Assembly (NCBI RefSeq): GCF_000007705.1
Contig: NC_005085.1
Span: 2,055,752-2,119,751, forward strand
Direction: 5' to 3'
Source: Chromobacterium violaceum ATCC 12472
Lineage (GTDB): Bacteria > Pseudomonadota > Gammaproteobacteria > Burkholderiales > Chromobacteriaceae
DNA length: 64,000 nt
The position numbers were made by a program, and so were the translations under genes. This document shows positions 38,134 to 45,655 of the stretch, one piece after another; within the stretch, counting starts at the first letter, position 1; each line of letters starts with the position of its first letter. Below the pieces are notes generated by a model. It saw only the letters and a list, made by a program, of their open reading frames with translations. It was not told the origin of the DNA and searched no databases.

Positions 38134-38390
38134 TTTTTTCTCAGGGCTTCTTTGGCAATCTCGTTCTCGAGCATGGTCTCGGCCAAGAGTTTTTTCAGGC
38201 GCGCATTCTCTGTCTCCAGCTCCTTGAGACGCTTGGCCTCCGAGACATTCATTCCGCCGAATTTGTTGCGCCAGAGGTAATAGCTGGCTTCCGAGAAGGC
38301 GTGCTTGCGGCACAGTTCGGCAATGGGCATTCCCGCGTCGGCTTCGCGCAGGAAGCCGATGATCTGTTCTTCGGTGAATCGTTTCTTCAT
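38127..38390 (-). CDS. IS3 transposase, OrfA (helix-turn-helix)
   Basis: An 87-residue DNA-binding protein starting at ATG 38390, with GGAG upstream; a TTG two codons earlier is less likely. The HTH is [20 protein letters not shown], followed by a leucine-zipper-like helix ([17 protein letters not shown]). Near its 3' end the heptamer A-AAA-AAG (38139-38133) allows -1 slippage into orfB before the TGA stop at 38127-38129. It recognises the element's ends and represses its promoter in known IS3 members. Confidence 0.88.
   Translation of the reverse strand: MKKRFTEEQIIGFLREADAGMPIAELCRKHAFSEASYYLWRNKFGGMNVSEAKRLKELETENARLKKLLAETMLENEIAKEALRKKW
38133..38139 (-). other. programmed -1 frameshift site
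   Basis: On the minus strand, the slippery heptamer A-AAA-AAG lies in frame with orfA, followed by TGG TGA. Slippage enters orfB. Confidence 0.75.
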
Positions 38391-38451
38391 ATCCAATCTC
38401 CGTGTGTGGTTGATTGGACTCTAAAGTCACGTGCTACTCAATACCGGGGGG

Positions 38452-38456
38452 ACGTC
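38452..38456. repeat. target-site duplication, right copy
   Basis: ACGTC directly right of the IS3 element; identical to 37256-37260. Confidence 0.75.
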
Positions 38457-38479
38457 GGATGGGCTTATCTGTCAGTCAA

Positions 38480-38530
38480 TCGGATACATGCAAATGTATT
38501 CGATTATACGGAGCTTCACTGTACTGGCAA
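38480..38530 (-). promoter_or_regulatory. probable native promoter and operator of the GntR gene
   Basis: On the minus strand, TTGCCA (38525-38530), 16 bp, then a perfect TATAAT (38503-38508), followed by a palindrome TCGGATACAT-GCAA-ATGTATTCGA (38480-38503) that spans the likely transcription start. Such palindromes suit FadR-type regulators. Removing the IS element would place this about 235 bases before the GntR start. It now reads into the IS3 transposase genes. Confidence 0.65.
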
Positions 38531-38582
38531 GCGGCAAAACTGAACATTTTTGTCGCGATTTTATAAGAATGGGGAAGGGGGA

Positions 38583-38613
38583 AAAATAAAGCCCGACGCG
38601 AGGTCGGGCTTTT
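38583..38613 (-). terminator. intrinsic terminator of the tRNA operon
   Basis: On the minus strand, AAAGCCCGAC / GTCGGGCTTT stem followed by ATTTTTCC. It follows the last tRNA-His gene. Confidence 0.85.
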
Positions 38614-38620
38614 CTGTTTC

Positions 38621-38697
38621 TGGGGTGGATGATGGGACTCGAACCCACGACAACCGGAATCACAATCCGGGACTCTACCAACTGAGCTACATCCACC
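38621..38697 (-). tRNA. tRNA-His (anticodon GTG), copy 3 in transcription order
   Basis: 77 bases including the encoded CCA and the extra G-1 that pairs with C73, typical of bacterial tRNA-His. The anticodon loop reads TTGTGAT, and the T-arm GTGGGTTCGAGTCCCAT and the D-arm AGCTCAGTTGGTAGAG are standard. Identical in sequence to the two neighbouring copies. Confidence 0.97.
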
Positions 38698-38722
38698 GCT
38701 GATGACGCGATGGTCGAAACCT

Positions 38723-38799
38723 TGGGGTGGATGATGGGACTCGAACCCACGACAACCGGAATCACAATCCGGGACTCTACCAACTGAGCTACATCCACC
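38723..38799 (-). tRNA. tRNA-His (anticodon GTG), copy 2 in transcription order
   Basis: Same 77-base gene as at 38621, with no differences seen. The spacer to copy 3 is 25 bases and the spacer to copy 1 is 44 bases. Confidence 0.97.
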
Positions 38800-38843
38800 G
38801 TCGAAACAGTGAGACCGCGGCGGCGCCGCAATCATTCAAATTG

Positions 38844-38920
38844 TGGGGTGGATGATGGGACTCGAACCCACGACAACCGGAATCACAATCCGGGACTCTA
38901 CCAACTGAGCTACATCCACC
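38844..38920 (-). tRNA. tRNA-His (anticodon GTG), copy 1 in transcription order
   Basis: Same 77-base gene as the other two copies, with CCA encoded. It lies 26 bases downstream (minus strand) of the tRNA-Arg gene. Confidence 0.97.
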
Positions 38921-38946
38921 ACTGTGTTTTGCCATCGCTGTGCGAC

Positions 38947-39023
38947 TGGCGCGCCCGACAGGAATCGAACCTGTAACCCCCGGCTTAGAAGGCCGGTGCT
39001 CTATCCGGTTGAGCTACGGGCGC
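38947..39023 (-). tRNA. tRNA-Arg (anticodon TCT)
   Basis: A 77-base gene with acceptor GCGCCCG / CGGGCGC, anticodon loop CTTCTAA, T-arm containing GGTTCGATTCC and an encoded CCA end. The TCT anticodon reads AGA and AGG codons, rare in this high-GC genome. Confidence 0.96.
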
Positions 39024-39041
39024 TCTATCGGGCATTGTGTC

Positions 39042-39118
39042 TGGTCGGGGCGGCGGGATTCGAACTCGCGACCCCCTGATCCCAAATCAGGTGCGCTACC
39101 AGGCTGCGCTACGCCCCG
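39042..39118 (-). tRNA. tRNA-Pro (anticodon TGG)
   Basis: A 77-base gene with acceptor CGGGGCG / CGCCCCG, anticodon loop TTTGGGA (anticodon TGG), T-arm GAGTTCGAATC and encoded CCA. It is the first gene of the tRNA operon, directly after the promoter. Confidence 0.96.
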
Positions 39119-39131
39119 AACAGAGACCGCA

Positions 39132-39160
39132 ACTATACGGATGAGGCATGGGGCTGTCAA
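39132..39160 (-). promoter_or_regulatory. strong sigma-70 promoter of the tRNA operon
   Basis: TTGACA (39155-39160), 17 bp, then TATAGT (39132-39137): a perfect -35, perfect spacing and 5/6 -10. It starts 14 bases before the tRNA-Pro gene. Confidence 0.88.
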
Positions 39161-39343
39161 CGGCTTTGTGCAAATATTTTAGCGGGTTTCAGGGGTGTTT
39201 TTAGGTCGTCGGAATAGGGTGGGCGAATTTTCTTTATTTATCTTGATCTTAAGAAAAATAATCGGCGGAGCGCTCTTACTGCGCTGCGCGATTAATGCGA
39301 GAATAGCGGCCGTTATTTACCTGCATCAATATGGGAATCAGGC

Positions 39344-40195
39344 ATGTCGGCACAATTGATCGATGGCAAGGCGGTAGCGGAAAAACTGCTGGAAAAGGTA
39401 AGCGCGGGCGTGGGCGAGCGGTTGGCCCAAGGCAAGCGGGCGCCGGCGCTGGCGGTGATCCTGGTCGGCGATAATCCGGCCTCCGCGGTTTACGTGGGCA
39501 GCAAGAAGAAGGCTTGCGAAAAGGCGGGCATTCGTTCCGTGGCCTATGACCTGCCGGCGTCCACCAGCCAGCAGCAGCTGCTGGAAATCATCGACGGCCT
39601 GAATGCGGACGACGCCGTGGACGGCATCCTGGTGCAATTGCCGCTGCCGGAGCAGATCGACCCGCAGGCGGTGATCGAGCGCATCGATCCGAAAAAGGAC
39701 GTGGACGGCTTCCACCCTTATAATGTCGGCCGGCTGGCGATCAAGATGCCGCTGATGCGGCCGTGCACGCCGCGCGGCGTGATGACGCTGCTGGAAGAAT
39801 ACGGCATCGATCCCAAGGGCAAAAAGGCAGTGATCGTCGGCGCGTCCAACATCGTCGGCCGCCCGCAGGCGCTGGAGATGCTGCTGGCGCGAGCCACCGT
39901 CACCGTTTGCCACAGCGCCACGCGCAATCTGGCGGAGGAGGTGGCCGCCGCCGACATCCTGGTGGTGGGCGTGGGCATTCCCAACTTCGTCAAGGGCGAG
40001 TGGGTCAAGCCGGGCGCGGTGGTGATCGACGTGGGCATCAACCGGCTGGATACCGGCAAGCTGTGCGGCGACGTGGAATTCGACGCGGCGCGCGAACGCG
40101 CCGGCTTCATTACCCCGGTGCCGGGCGGCGTGGGGCCGATGACGGTGGCGACCTTGTTGCAGAATACGCTGGATTCCGCCAATCTGAACGCCTGA
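39344..40195 (+). CDS. folD: methylenetetrahydrofolate dehydrogenase / cyclohydrolase
   Basis: Bifunctional NADP-dependent enzyme interconverting 5,10-methylene- and 10-formyl-tetrahydrofolate in one-carbon metabolism. The 283-residue protein has the catalytic lysine region [14 protein letters not shown], the folate site motif [15 protein letters not shown], and the NADP-binding [15 protein letters not shown]. It is followed, after a terminator, by purU, another 10-formyl-folate enzyme, so the two share a metabolite though probably not a transcript. Start ATG has GGAATCAGG before it. Confidence 0.97.
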   Translation: MSAQLIDGKAVAEKLLEKVSAGVGERLAQGKRAPALAVILVGDNPASAVYVGSKKKACEKAGIRSVAYDLPASTSQQQLLEIIDGLNADDAVDGILVQLPLPEQIDPQAVIERIDPKKDVDGFHPYNVGRLAIKMPLMRPCTPRGVMTLLEEYGIDPKGKKAVIVGASNIVGRPQALEMLLARATVTVCHSATRNLAEEVAAADILVVGVGIPNFVKGEWVKPGAVVIDVGINRLDTGKLCGDVEFDAARERAGFITPVPGGVGPMTVATLLQNTLDSANLNA

Positions 40196-40232
40196 GCAGG
40201 ACGCCGCGTTCGCGCGGCGGCCGCAGCCAAGC

Positions 40233-40277
40233 TCGCCACAGCGGCGCGACGCGCCTGGCTGTGGCGATTTTGTTTTC
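40233..40277 (+). terminator. intrinsic terminator after folD
   Basis: TCGCCACAG (40233-40241) pairs with CTGTGGCGA (40259-40267), then TTTTGTTTT. Confidence 0.75.
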
Positions 40278-40375
40278 CGCGGCGGCGGCCTGGTCTTGAT
40301 CATGCCGCCGCATGAATTTGCAGACAGCTGCGCGGCTGATTTAGTATTACTTGAAATTAATTTACGGATTTGCTT

Positions 40376-41239
40376 ATGAGTCACGACAAGCATTCGGCGA
40401 CGCTGTTGATCAGCGCGCCGGACAAGAAGGGCCTGGTAGCGGCCATCGCCAATTTCCTGATGACTTACAACGCCAACATCATGCATGCCGACCAGCATCA
40501 GGACACCAGCGAGAACCTGTTCCTGATGCGGGTGCAGTGGGATCTGGACGGTTTCACGCTGCCGATGGACAGCTTCGCCGCCGCTTTCCAGCCCATCGCC
40601 GACGAGCACGGCATGAACTGGAAGGTGTCGCTGTCCGCGCGCAAGCCGCGGATGGCCATCTTCGTGTCGCAGTACGAGCATTGCCTGGTCGACTTGATGC
40701 ACCGCTGGCGCATCGGCGAGCTGGATTGCGACATCCCGCTGGTGATTTCCAATCACGAAACCTGCCGCCGCCTGGTGGAGTTCAACGGCATTCCGTTCCA
40801 CGTGATCAAGGTCACCAAGGACAACAAGGCCGAGGCCGAGGCCGAGCAGTTCCGCCTGCTGGAAGAGGCGGGCGTCGATTTCATCGTGCTGGCGCGCTAT
40901 ATGCAGATTCTGTCCGGCGAATTCGTCGAGCGCTATCCGGACCGCGTGATCAACATCCACCACAGCTTCCTGCCGGCTTTCGACGGCGCCAAACCCTATC
41001 ACCGCGCTTTCGCGCGCGGCGTGAAGCTGATCGGCGCCACCAGCCACTACGTGACCGAGGATCTGGACGAAGGCCCGATCATCGAGCAGGAGGTGACCCG
41101 CATCTCGCACCGCGACACGGTGGAGGACCTGGTGGAGAAGGGCCGCGACCTGGAGAAGGTGGTGCTGTCCCGCGCCGTGCGCTGGCATCTGGACAATCGC
41201 GTGCTGTCTTACAGCAACAAAACCGTGGTTTTCGACTGA
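40376..41239 (+). CDS. purU: formyltetrahydrofolate deformylase
   Basis: Hydrolyses 10-formyl-tetrahydrofolate to formate and tetrahydrofolate, balancing the one-carbon pool. The 287-residue protein has an N-terminal ACT-like regulatory domain (about 1-80) and a C-terminal formyltransferase fold with the catalytic Asn-His pair in VINIHHSFLPAF and the Asp in LDEGPIIEQEVT. The true start is ATG 40376; an upstream TTG-initiated frame adds only two residues. The region before it is AT-rich. Confidence 0.95.
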   Translation: MSHDKHSATLLISAPDKKGLVAAIANFLMTYNANIMHADQHQDTSENLFLMRVQWDLDGFTLPMDSFAAAFQPIADEHGMNWKVSLSARKPRMAIFVSQYEHCLVDLMHRWRIGELDCDIPLVISNHETCRRLVEFNGIPFHVIKVTKDNKAEAEAEQFRLLEEAGVDFIVLARYMQILSGEFVERYPDRVINIHHSFLPAFDGAKPYHRAFARGVKLIGATSHYVTEDLDEGPIIEQEVTRISHRDTVEDLVEKGRDLEKVVLSRAVRWHLDNRVLSYSNKTVVFD

Positions 41240-41246
41240 GGATGCC

Positions 41247-41837
41247 ATGCGCCTGTTGATCGACGATGTGCTCGATTTGCTGCGCCTGCGGGTCAAGCCG
41301 CTGGCGGCCTACCAGTACGTCTGGTGGCAGCCCGCGCTGCTGCTGACGCTGATGGGCGCGGTTTCCAGCGGCGACACGGCCGAGCTGGGCGGCAACATCG
41401 CCGGCCGCATCGGCTTCATGGTGCTGTTCACCTGGCTGCAGACCTTGCTGTTCGCCCGCTTCATGGGCGTCTGGCTGCGTTGGGGCAAGGGCGAGGTGGG
41501 CGGCTCGCTGTTCGGGCTGGTGGTGGTGGCCAGCGGCCTGCAGGTGGTGGAGCCGCTGACCAGCTGGCTGCCGGGCGACGCCGCCAGGGTGGCGGATATT
41601 CTGCTGTCGCTGCTTGGGTTGGTGGTGCTGGTCAATGCGCTGTCCAAAGTGTCGCAGGTGTCGGTGACCCGCACCCTGGTCGGTGTGGTGCTGTTCGCGC
41701 CGCTGTCGCTGCTGTTGCTGGCGACGACTTTGTCCTTCGCCAAGACCGCAGGCTGGGTGGAGTTGCCGCCGGATATGGTGGAAATGATGCAGCAGAAGGG
41801 CATTGCCAGCGCTCCTGCGCCGGCGGCGAAAAAGTAA
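41247..41837 (+). CDS. Yip1-like integral membrane protein
   Basis: A 196-residue protein with about five hydrophobic segments (the first near residues 25-40, the last near 150-165) and a short Ala/Pro/Lys-rich C-terminal tail. The pattern resembles the Yip1 superfamily seen in many betaproteobacteria as uncharacterised membrane proteins. It begins 7 bases after purU with an AGGAT ribosome site, so it is probably co-transcribed, but no folate link is evident. No catalytic motif is present. Confidence 0.7.
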   Translation: MRLLIDDVLDLLRLRVKPLAAYQYVWWQPALLLTLMGAVSSGDTAELGGNIAGRIGFMVLFTWLQTLLFARFMGVWLRWGKGEVGGSLFGLVVVASGLQVVEPLTSWLPGDAARVADILLSLLGLVVLVNALSKVSQVSVTRTLVGVVLFAPLSLLLLATTLSFAKTAGWVELPPDMVEMMQQKGIASAPAPAAKK

Positions 41838-41854
41838 GCTGTTCGGCAGGCGAG

Positions 41855-41889
41855 AAAAAAGGACACGCGCACGCGTGTCCTTTTTGTTT
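41855..41889. terminator. bidirectional intrinsic terminator
   Basis: GGACACGCG / CGCGTGTCC stem, flanked by A and T runs on both sides, between the Yip1-like gene and the convergent Nudix gene. Confidence 0.85.
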
Positions 41890-41904
41890 TGAGGGTTTGG
41901 GTCC

Positions 41905-42375
41905 TCAGTCCACCTTGGCGATGTAGCGGGCGAGGCCCAGCAGGGCGCGCAGCGCTTCGCCCTTGGCGGTTTCCTCGTTGCGCAGCCTGGCGTAGCGGCG
42001 CAGGATGGCCCGGCCTTCGACGAACAAATCCATATCGGTATCCGGCGACGACACCAGCGCGATGCGCTCTATCTCGTTCTGCGGCTTCGGCTGTCCCTGG
42101 GCGATGCACAGGTAGACCTTGTGGGCGTTGAACGGGGTGATGTGGTCGAACAGGTACAGCATGGAGTTGATGCGCAGTCCGGTTTCCTCGCGGATTTCCC
42201 GAATCAGCGCCTGGGAGCGCAATTCGCCGCGATTGGCCTTGCCGCCGGGGAGGTTGTAGCGGCCGCCGCGGCTGGCGGTGACCAGCACGCCATCCGGCAT
42301 CTCGATGATGGCGGTGGCGCGTCTGGCCAGGTCGCTGGGCAGGCGTTCGTTCTTACGGTCTTCCAATACGTTCAT
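41905..42375 (-). CDS. Nudix hydrolase
   Basis: A 156-residue single-domain phosphohydrolase. The Nudix box is complete: GGKANRGELRSQALIREI continuing REETGL, which matches GX5EX7REUXEEXGU and provides the metal-binding glutamates. The substrate (an oxidised nucleotide, dinucleotide polyphosphate or nucleotide sugar) cannot be inferred. It lies before the convergent terminator and is followed upstream by a 150-base gap to uppP on the same strand. Confidence 0.88.
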   Translation of the reverse strand: MNVLEDRKNERLPSDLARRATAIIEMPDGVLVTASRGGRYNLPGGKANRGELRSQALIREIREETGLRINSMLYLFDHITPFNAHKVYLCIAQGQPKPQNEIERIALVSSPDTDMDLFVEGRAILRRYARLRNEETAKGEALRALLGLARYIAKVD

Positions 42376-42432
42376 TCTTCCAAAATGTCATTATTTGATG
42401 AGGTCTGACGCCTCGAGCCAGCATTCCAAACA

Positions 42433-42463
42433 CAGATGGCGCCTTTATGGGGCGCCGTCTGTG
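42433..42463 (-). terminator. hairpin downstream of uppP
   Basis: CACAGACGGCGCC / GGCGCCATCTGTG with one mismatch and a CCATAAA-type loop on the minus strand; only a short T run follows, so terminator function is uncertain. Confidence 0.4.
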
Positions 42464-42528
42464 CTTCAATACGTAGAATTACTGGTCACATGCCATTTTA
42501 TATCAAGGCGCGACCATGTGCAGCGTGT

Positions 42529-43359
42529 TTACACGAGTTTGAACAATAAGCCGACAACTCCGACCAAGAGGCAGTAAAAGCCGAAAGGACGCAGCGACTC
42601 GATCTCGGTTTTCTTGAAGTAGCGCATCAGGAACCAGGTGCTCGCGTAGGCGCAAAGCCCGGAGACGGCGCCGCAGGCCAGCAGCAGGCCCCACTCGGCG
42701 GAACCGTTGCCGCGGTGGGCGAGCTTGGGGATTTCCAGCAGGCCGGCGGCGGTGATGATGGGCGTGGCGAGCAGGAAGGAGAAACGGGCGGAGGATGCGT
42801 AGTCCAGGCCGTGGGCCAGGCCGGCCACCAATGTGGCGCCGGAGCGGGAAAAGCCGGGCAGCAGCGCCAGCGCCTGGCCGGCGCCGATCTTGATCGCGCC
42901 GGCGAAGCTCAGTTCGGACAGTTCGTGCGAGGCGGTTTTCTTCTTCAGCTTGTCGCCCCACAGCAGCAGCAGGCCGTTCAACGCCAAGAAAACCAGCACG
43001 GCGGTGGTGCTGGCGAACAGCGCGCGCAGCTGCTTTTCCAGCAGCAGGCCCAGCAGGCCCGCGGGGAGGGTGCCGGCGATCACTAGCCACATCAGGCGCG
43101 CATGCGGGTTGCTGGCGCGTCCGCCGGCTTTCAGCCAGCCGCCGATCAGGTCCACCCAGTCGCGGCGGAAATAGATCAGCAGCGCGGCGGCGGTGCCCAG
43201 GTGCAGCATCACCATGAAGGGCAGGAAGTCGGGATGGGTGCGGTTGATCGACCAGTGCAGCCAGTCGGGTATCAGCACGCCGTGCCCCAGGCTGCTGACG
43301 GGAAATAATTCGCTGACGCCCTGGATCACGGCAAACAGCAAGGCTTCGATCGCGTTCAT
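42529..43359 (-). CDS. uppP: undecaprenyl-diphosphate phosphatase
   Basis: Inner-membrane enzyme (BacA family) that dephosphorylates undecaprenyl diphosphate to recycle the lipid carrier for peptidoglycan, and can give bacitracin resistance. The 276-residue protein has eight predicted helices. The conserved active-site elements GVSELFPVSSLGHGVL (near residue 15) and LPGFSRSGATLVAGL (near residue 165) are both intact. It has no adjacent cell-wall genes. Confidence 0.95.
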   Translation of the reverse strand: MNAIEALLFAVIQGVSELFPVSSLGHGVLIPDWLHWSINRTHPDFLPFMVMLHLGTAAALLIYFRRDWVDLIGGWLKAGGRASNPHARLMWLVIAGTLPAGLLGLLLEKQLRALFASTTAVLVFLALNGLLLLWGDKLKKKTASHELSELSFAGAIKIGAGQALALLPGFSRSGATLVAGLAHGLDYASSARFSFLLATPIITAAGLLEIPKLAHRGNGSAEWGLLLACGAVSGLCAYASTWFLMRYFKKTEIESLRPFGFYCLLVGVVGLLFKLV

Positions 43360-43468
43360 GGCTCCCCCTTGGATAGGACGCGGAAGAAACGGGACGGCAT
43401 CGCCGTTCCCGTTCCGAAGAATGACCGCTTCTTAACGCGCAAGCCAGCTGTACGGTTTACCGGAGCCT

Positions 43469-44098
43469 TCAGTGCGGGCGGCGCGGCTGTTCCTGTTCCA
43501 GCGCCTGCTCGTCCTGTTCCAGCTTGAGGCGGATGGCGGCGAAGAAATCGTGGATGCCGTGCACGGACGGGGAGAGGGCGGCCAGCAGTTCCGCGCGCGC
43601 CTCCTCGGAGAGGGCGTCGACGACGGGGCGCATTTCCGGGTCGGGATGGCGCTCGAAGCCCAGGATCATGATCGGCTCCAGCAGCGGCGCGTCGTCCGGC
43701 GAGTCGAACAGCAGGCCCCAGTCGTCATTCAGCAGCTCCATGCCGGCGGCGAAGCCCTCGGCCCAGTCGTTGCCGCGGGGATTGCCATCGGCGTCGGCCT
43801 CCAGCCAGGGCTGGAATTCGCCGTGCTTCAGCGCTTCGGCGATGTCCTGCCAGTGGCCGCGCAGCAGCGACACGAACTGCTCCAGGGCCTTCTCGCTGGG
43901 GAAGGCCGACTCGTCGTCGAAGGCGTCCCCCAGGATCAGGGGCAGGCATTCGGCGGGGCGGATGGCTTCCGGTCCGGCGAGCAGCGCGGCGAAGAAGCCG
44001 TCCAGCCGCTCCAGGTTCATGCAGCCGTGATCGGCGAAGCGGGCGAGGGTGGCGGACAGGCGTTGGTATTCTTGCTCGCTGAGCGGCTTGTGGGACAT
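43469..44098 (-). CDS. YecA/UPF0149-family protein
   Basis: A 209-residue acidic cytoplasmic protein of the UPF0149 (YgfB/YecA) family, of unknown biochemical role. Characteristic blocks are NLERLDGFFAALLAGPE near residue 30 and GNDWAEGFAAGMEL near residue 105. The C-terminal extension is Glu/Gln-rich. It lacks the SEC-C-type cysteine cluster often found in YecA, so it is the shorter form. Start at 44098 gives MSHKPLSEQEYQ; the upstream extended frame lacks support. Confidence 0.8.
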   Translation of the reverse strand: MSHKPLSEQEYQRLSATLARFADHGCMNLERLDGFFAALLAGPEAIRPAECLPLILGDAFDDESAFPSEKALEQFVSLLRGHWQDIAEALKHGEFQPWLEADADGNPRGNDWAEGFAAGMELLNDDWGLLFDSPDDAPLLEPIMILGFERHPDPEMRPVVDALSEEARAELLAALSPSVHGIHDFFAAIRLKLEQDEQALEQEQPRRPH

Positions 44099-44144
44099 GG
44101 CGGATTTCCAGTGGGTCAGGCGGCCATTATGCGGCAGCGCTGCG

Positions 44145-44178
44145 CAAAACAAAACCGCCCGCGCGGAGGCGGGCGGTT
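44145..44178 (-). terminator. intrinsic terminator of nupC
   Basis: AACCGCCCGC / GCGGGCGGTT stem, followed on the minus strand by TTTTGTTTT. Confidence 0.8.
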
Positions 44179-44197
44179 GATCGGAGGAGCGGGCGGC

Positions 44198-45388
44198 TCA
44201 GTAGGAGGCCAGCACCAGGCCGGCGATCAGCGCCGACAGGATGCTCACCAGCGAGGAGCCGTAGACCAGCTTCAGGCCGAAGCGGGACACCATGTTGCCG
44301 CGCTCCTCGTCCAGGCCTTTCACCGCGCCGGCGATGATGCCGATGGAGCTGAAGTTGGCGAAGGACACCAGGAAGATGGACAGCACGCCGCGGGTGTAGG
44401 AAGACAGGTGGGCCGCCTGGTTCTTCAGTTCCAGCATGGCGACGAACTCGTTGGTCACCAGCTTGGTGGCCATGATGCTGCTGGCGGTCAGCGCCTCGTG
44501 GGACGGCACGCCCATCAGCCAGGCGAACGGCCAGAACACGTAGCCCAGCATGGTCTGGAAGTTGATGCCGAAGATGGAGGTGAAGATGAAGTTGACGCAG
44601 GCGATCAGGGCGATGAAGCCGACCAGCATGGCGGCGACGATCACGGCGATCTTGAAGCCGGTCAGGATGTACTCGCCCAGCATCTCGAAGAAGGACACGC
44701 GGTGGCCTTCGTTGCTGATCAGCTCGTCCTCGCCCAGCGCGCTGTCGTAGGGGTTGATCAGCGACAGCACGACGAAGGTGCTGAACAGGTTGAGCACCAG
44801 CGCGGTCACCACGAAGCGCGGCTCGATCATCTGCATGTAGGAGCCGACGATGGACATCGACACGGTGGACATCGCGGTGGCGGCCAGCGTGTACATGCGC
44901 TTCTCATCGAAGGTGTTGATGATGTTCTTGTAGGCGATGAAGTTTTCGGACTGGCCGACCATCATCGAGCTGATGGCGTTGAACGATTCGATCTTGCCCA
45001 TGCCGCTGATCTTGGACAGCACGAAGCCGATCGCGCGGATCACCACCGGCAGCACGCGGATGTGCTGCAGGATGCCGATCAGCACCGAGATGAAGACGAT
45101 GGGCATCAGCACGTTCAGGAAGAAGCTGAACTCTTCCTTGTTCTGGATGCCGCCGAAGGCGAACTTGGTGCCTTCGCCGGCGAAGTCCATCAGCTTGGTG
45201 AAGACGCTGGAGATGCTGCCGACGATGGCGAGGCCGTAGGTGGTGTTGAGCAGGAAGAACGCCAGGGCGATCTCGATGACCAGCAGCTGGATCACGGAGC
45301 GGATCTTGATGTTCTTCCGGTCGCGGGCGACCAGCTGGGTGAGGGCCAGTACCACGACCAGGCCGATCAGAAATTGGACGATATGCAT
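44198..45388 (-). CDS. nupC: concentrative nucleoside transporter
   Basis: Inner-membrane proton-coupled importer of nucleosides (CNT family). The 396-residue protein has about ten hydrophobic helices and the family motifs [13 protein letters not shown] (substrate and ion site) and [10 protein letters not shown] plus FANFSSIGI near the C-terminus. All are intact, and length matches NupC of other proteobacteria. No nucleoside catabolic gene is adjacent. A pair of direct repeats lies in its upstream region, possibly an operator. Confidence 0.92.
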   Translation of the reverse strand: MHIVQFLIGLVVVLALTQLVARDRKNIKIRSVIQLLVIEIALAFFLLNTTYGLAIVGSISSVFTKLMDFAGEGTKFAFGGIQNKEEFSFFLNVLMPIVFISVLIGILQHIRVLPVVIRAIGFVLSKISGMGKIESFNAISSMMVGQSENFIAYKNIINTFDEKRMYTLAATAMSTVSMSIVGSYMQMIEPRFVVTALVLNLFSTFVVLSLINPYDSALGEDELISNEGHRVSFFEMLGEYILTGFKIAVIVAAMLVGFIALIACVNFIFTSIFGINFQTMLGYVFWPFAWLMGVPSHEALTASSIMATKLVTNEFVAMLELKNQAAHLSSYTRGVLSIFLVSFANFSSIGIIAGAVKGLDEERGNMVSRFGLKLVYGSSLVSILSALIAGLVLASY

Positions 45389-45573
45389 GATGAATGTCGC
45401 TTTGTGGGTTTCTTCCTGCCGGGGCAGGCATCGAGCAAGGTTCCGGTCCCGCCTGTTGCCGCGGGCCGTATGCCGGTTTTTATAAAAATGCGGTCAGCGC
45501 CGCGCCGCCCGGCATGCACTTTGGGTGGATGAGGTCGGCGAGAGCACAATGCGCTGAAGCGGAGGATAATACT

Positions 45574-45602
45574 TGTCTTTAGATCAAACAATCTGTCTTT
45601 AG
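45574..45602. promoter_or_regulatory. direct repeats upstream of nupC
   Basis: TGTCTTTAG occurs at 45574-45582 and 45594-45602, spaced exactly 20 bp start to start, in the AT-rich region about 190 bases before the nupC start. A minus-strand TATTAT lies immediately downstream. It is a candidate regulator site. Confidence 0.45.
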
Positions 45603-45611
45603 GTAAAGATA

Positions 45612-45649
45612 AACGGCCCGCTTTGGCGAAGTCGCCAAAACGGGCCGTT
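45612..45649 (-). terminator. intrinsic terminator of rlmD
   Basis: AACGGCCCGCTTTGGCG pairs with CGCCAAAACGGGCCGTT with one mismatch, followed on the minus strand by TTATCTTT. Confidence 0.8.
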
Positions 45650-45655
45650 GTCCCG

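Larger units (their letters stand above)
37261..38451 (-). mobile_element. IS3-family insertion sequence
   Basis: An intact 1.19-kb element encoding orfA and orfB on the minus strand. Imperfect terminal inverted repeats start with a run of five to six C at the left end and share AGTAGCA and TTTAGAGTCC blocks. The 5-bp sequence ACGTC flanks both sides (37256-37260 and 38452-38456), a target-site duplication; because G/C runs sit at the ends, a 6-bp GACGTC duplication is equally possible. It is inserted between the GntR-family gene and its probable promoter. The exact IS3 subgroup is not assigned. Confidence 0.9.

Noticed and set aside
38472-38835. Two 119-residue minus-strand frames over the tRNA-His genes
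   Set aside because: The repeated VDVAQLVESRIVIPVVVGS segments are translations of tRNA genes, not protein.
38940-39182. An 80-residue plus-strand frame over the tRNA-Arg and tRNA-Pro genes
   Set aside because: RPTGIEPVTPGLEG-type text is a known artefact from antisense tRNA sequence.
42433-42463. A small RNA gene between the Nudix and uppP genes
   Set aside because: Only a simple hairpin is present, with no promoter; it is better read as a weak terminator of uppP.
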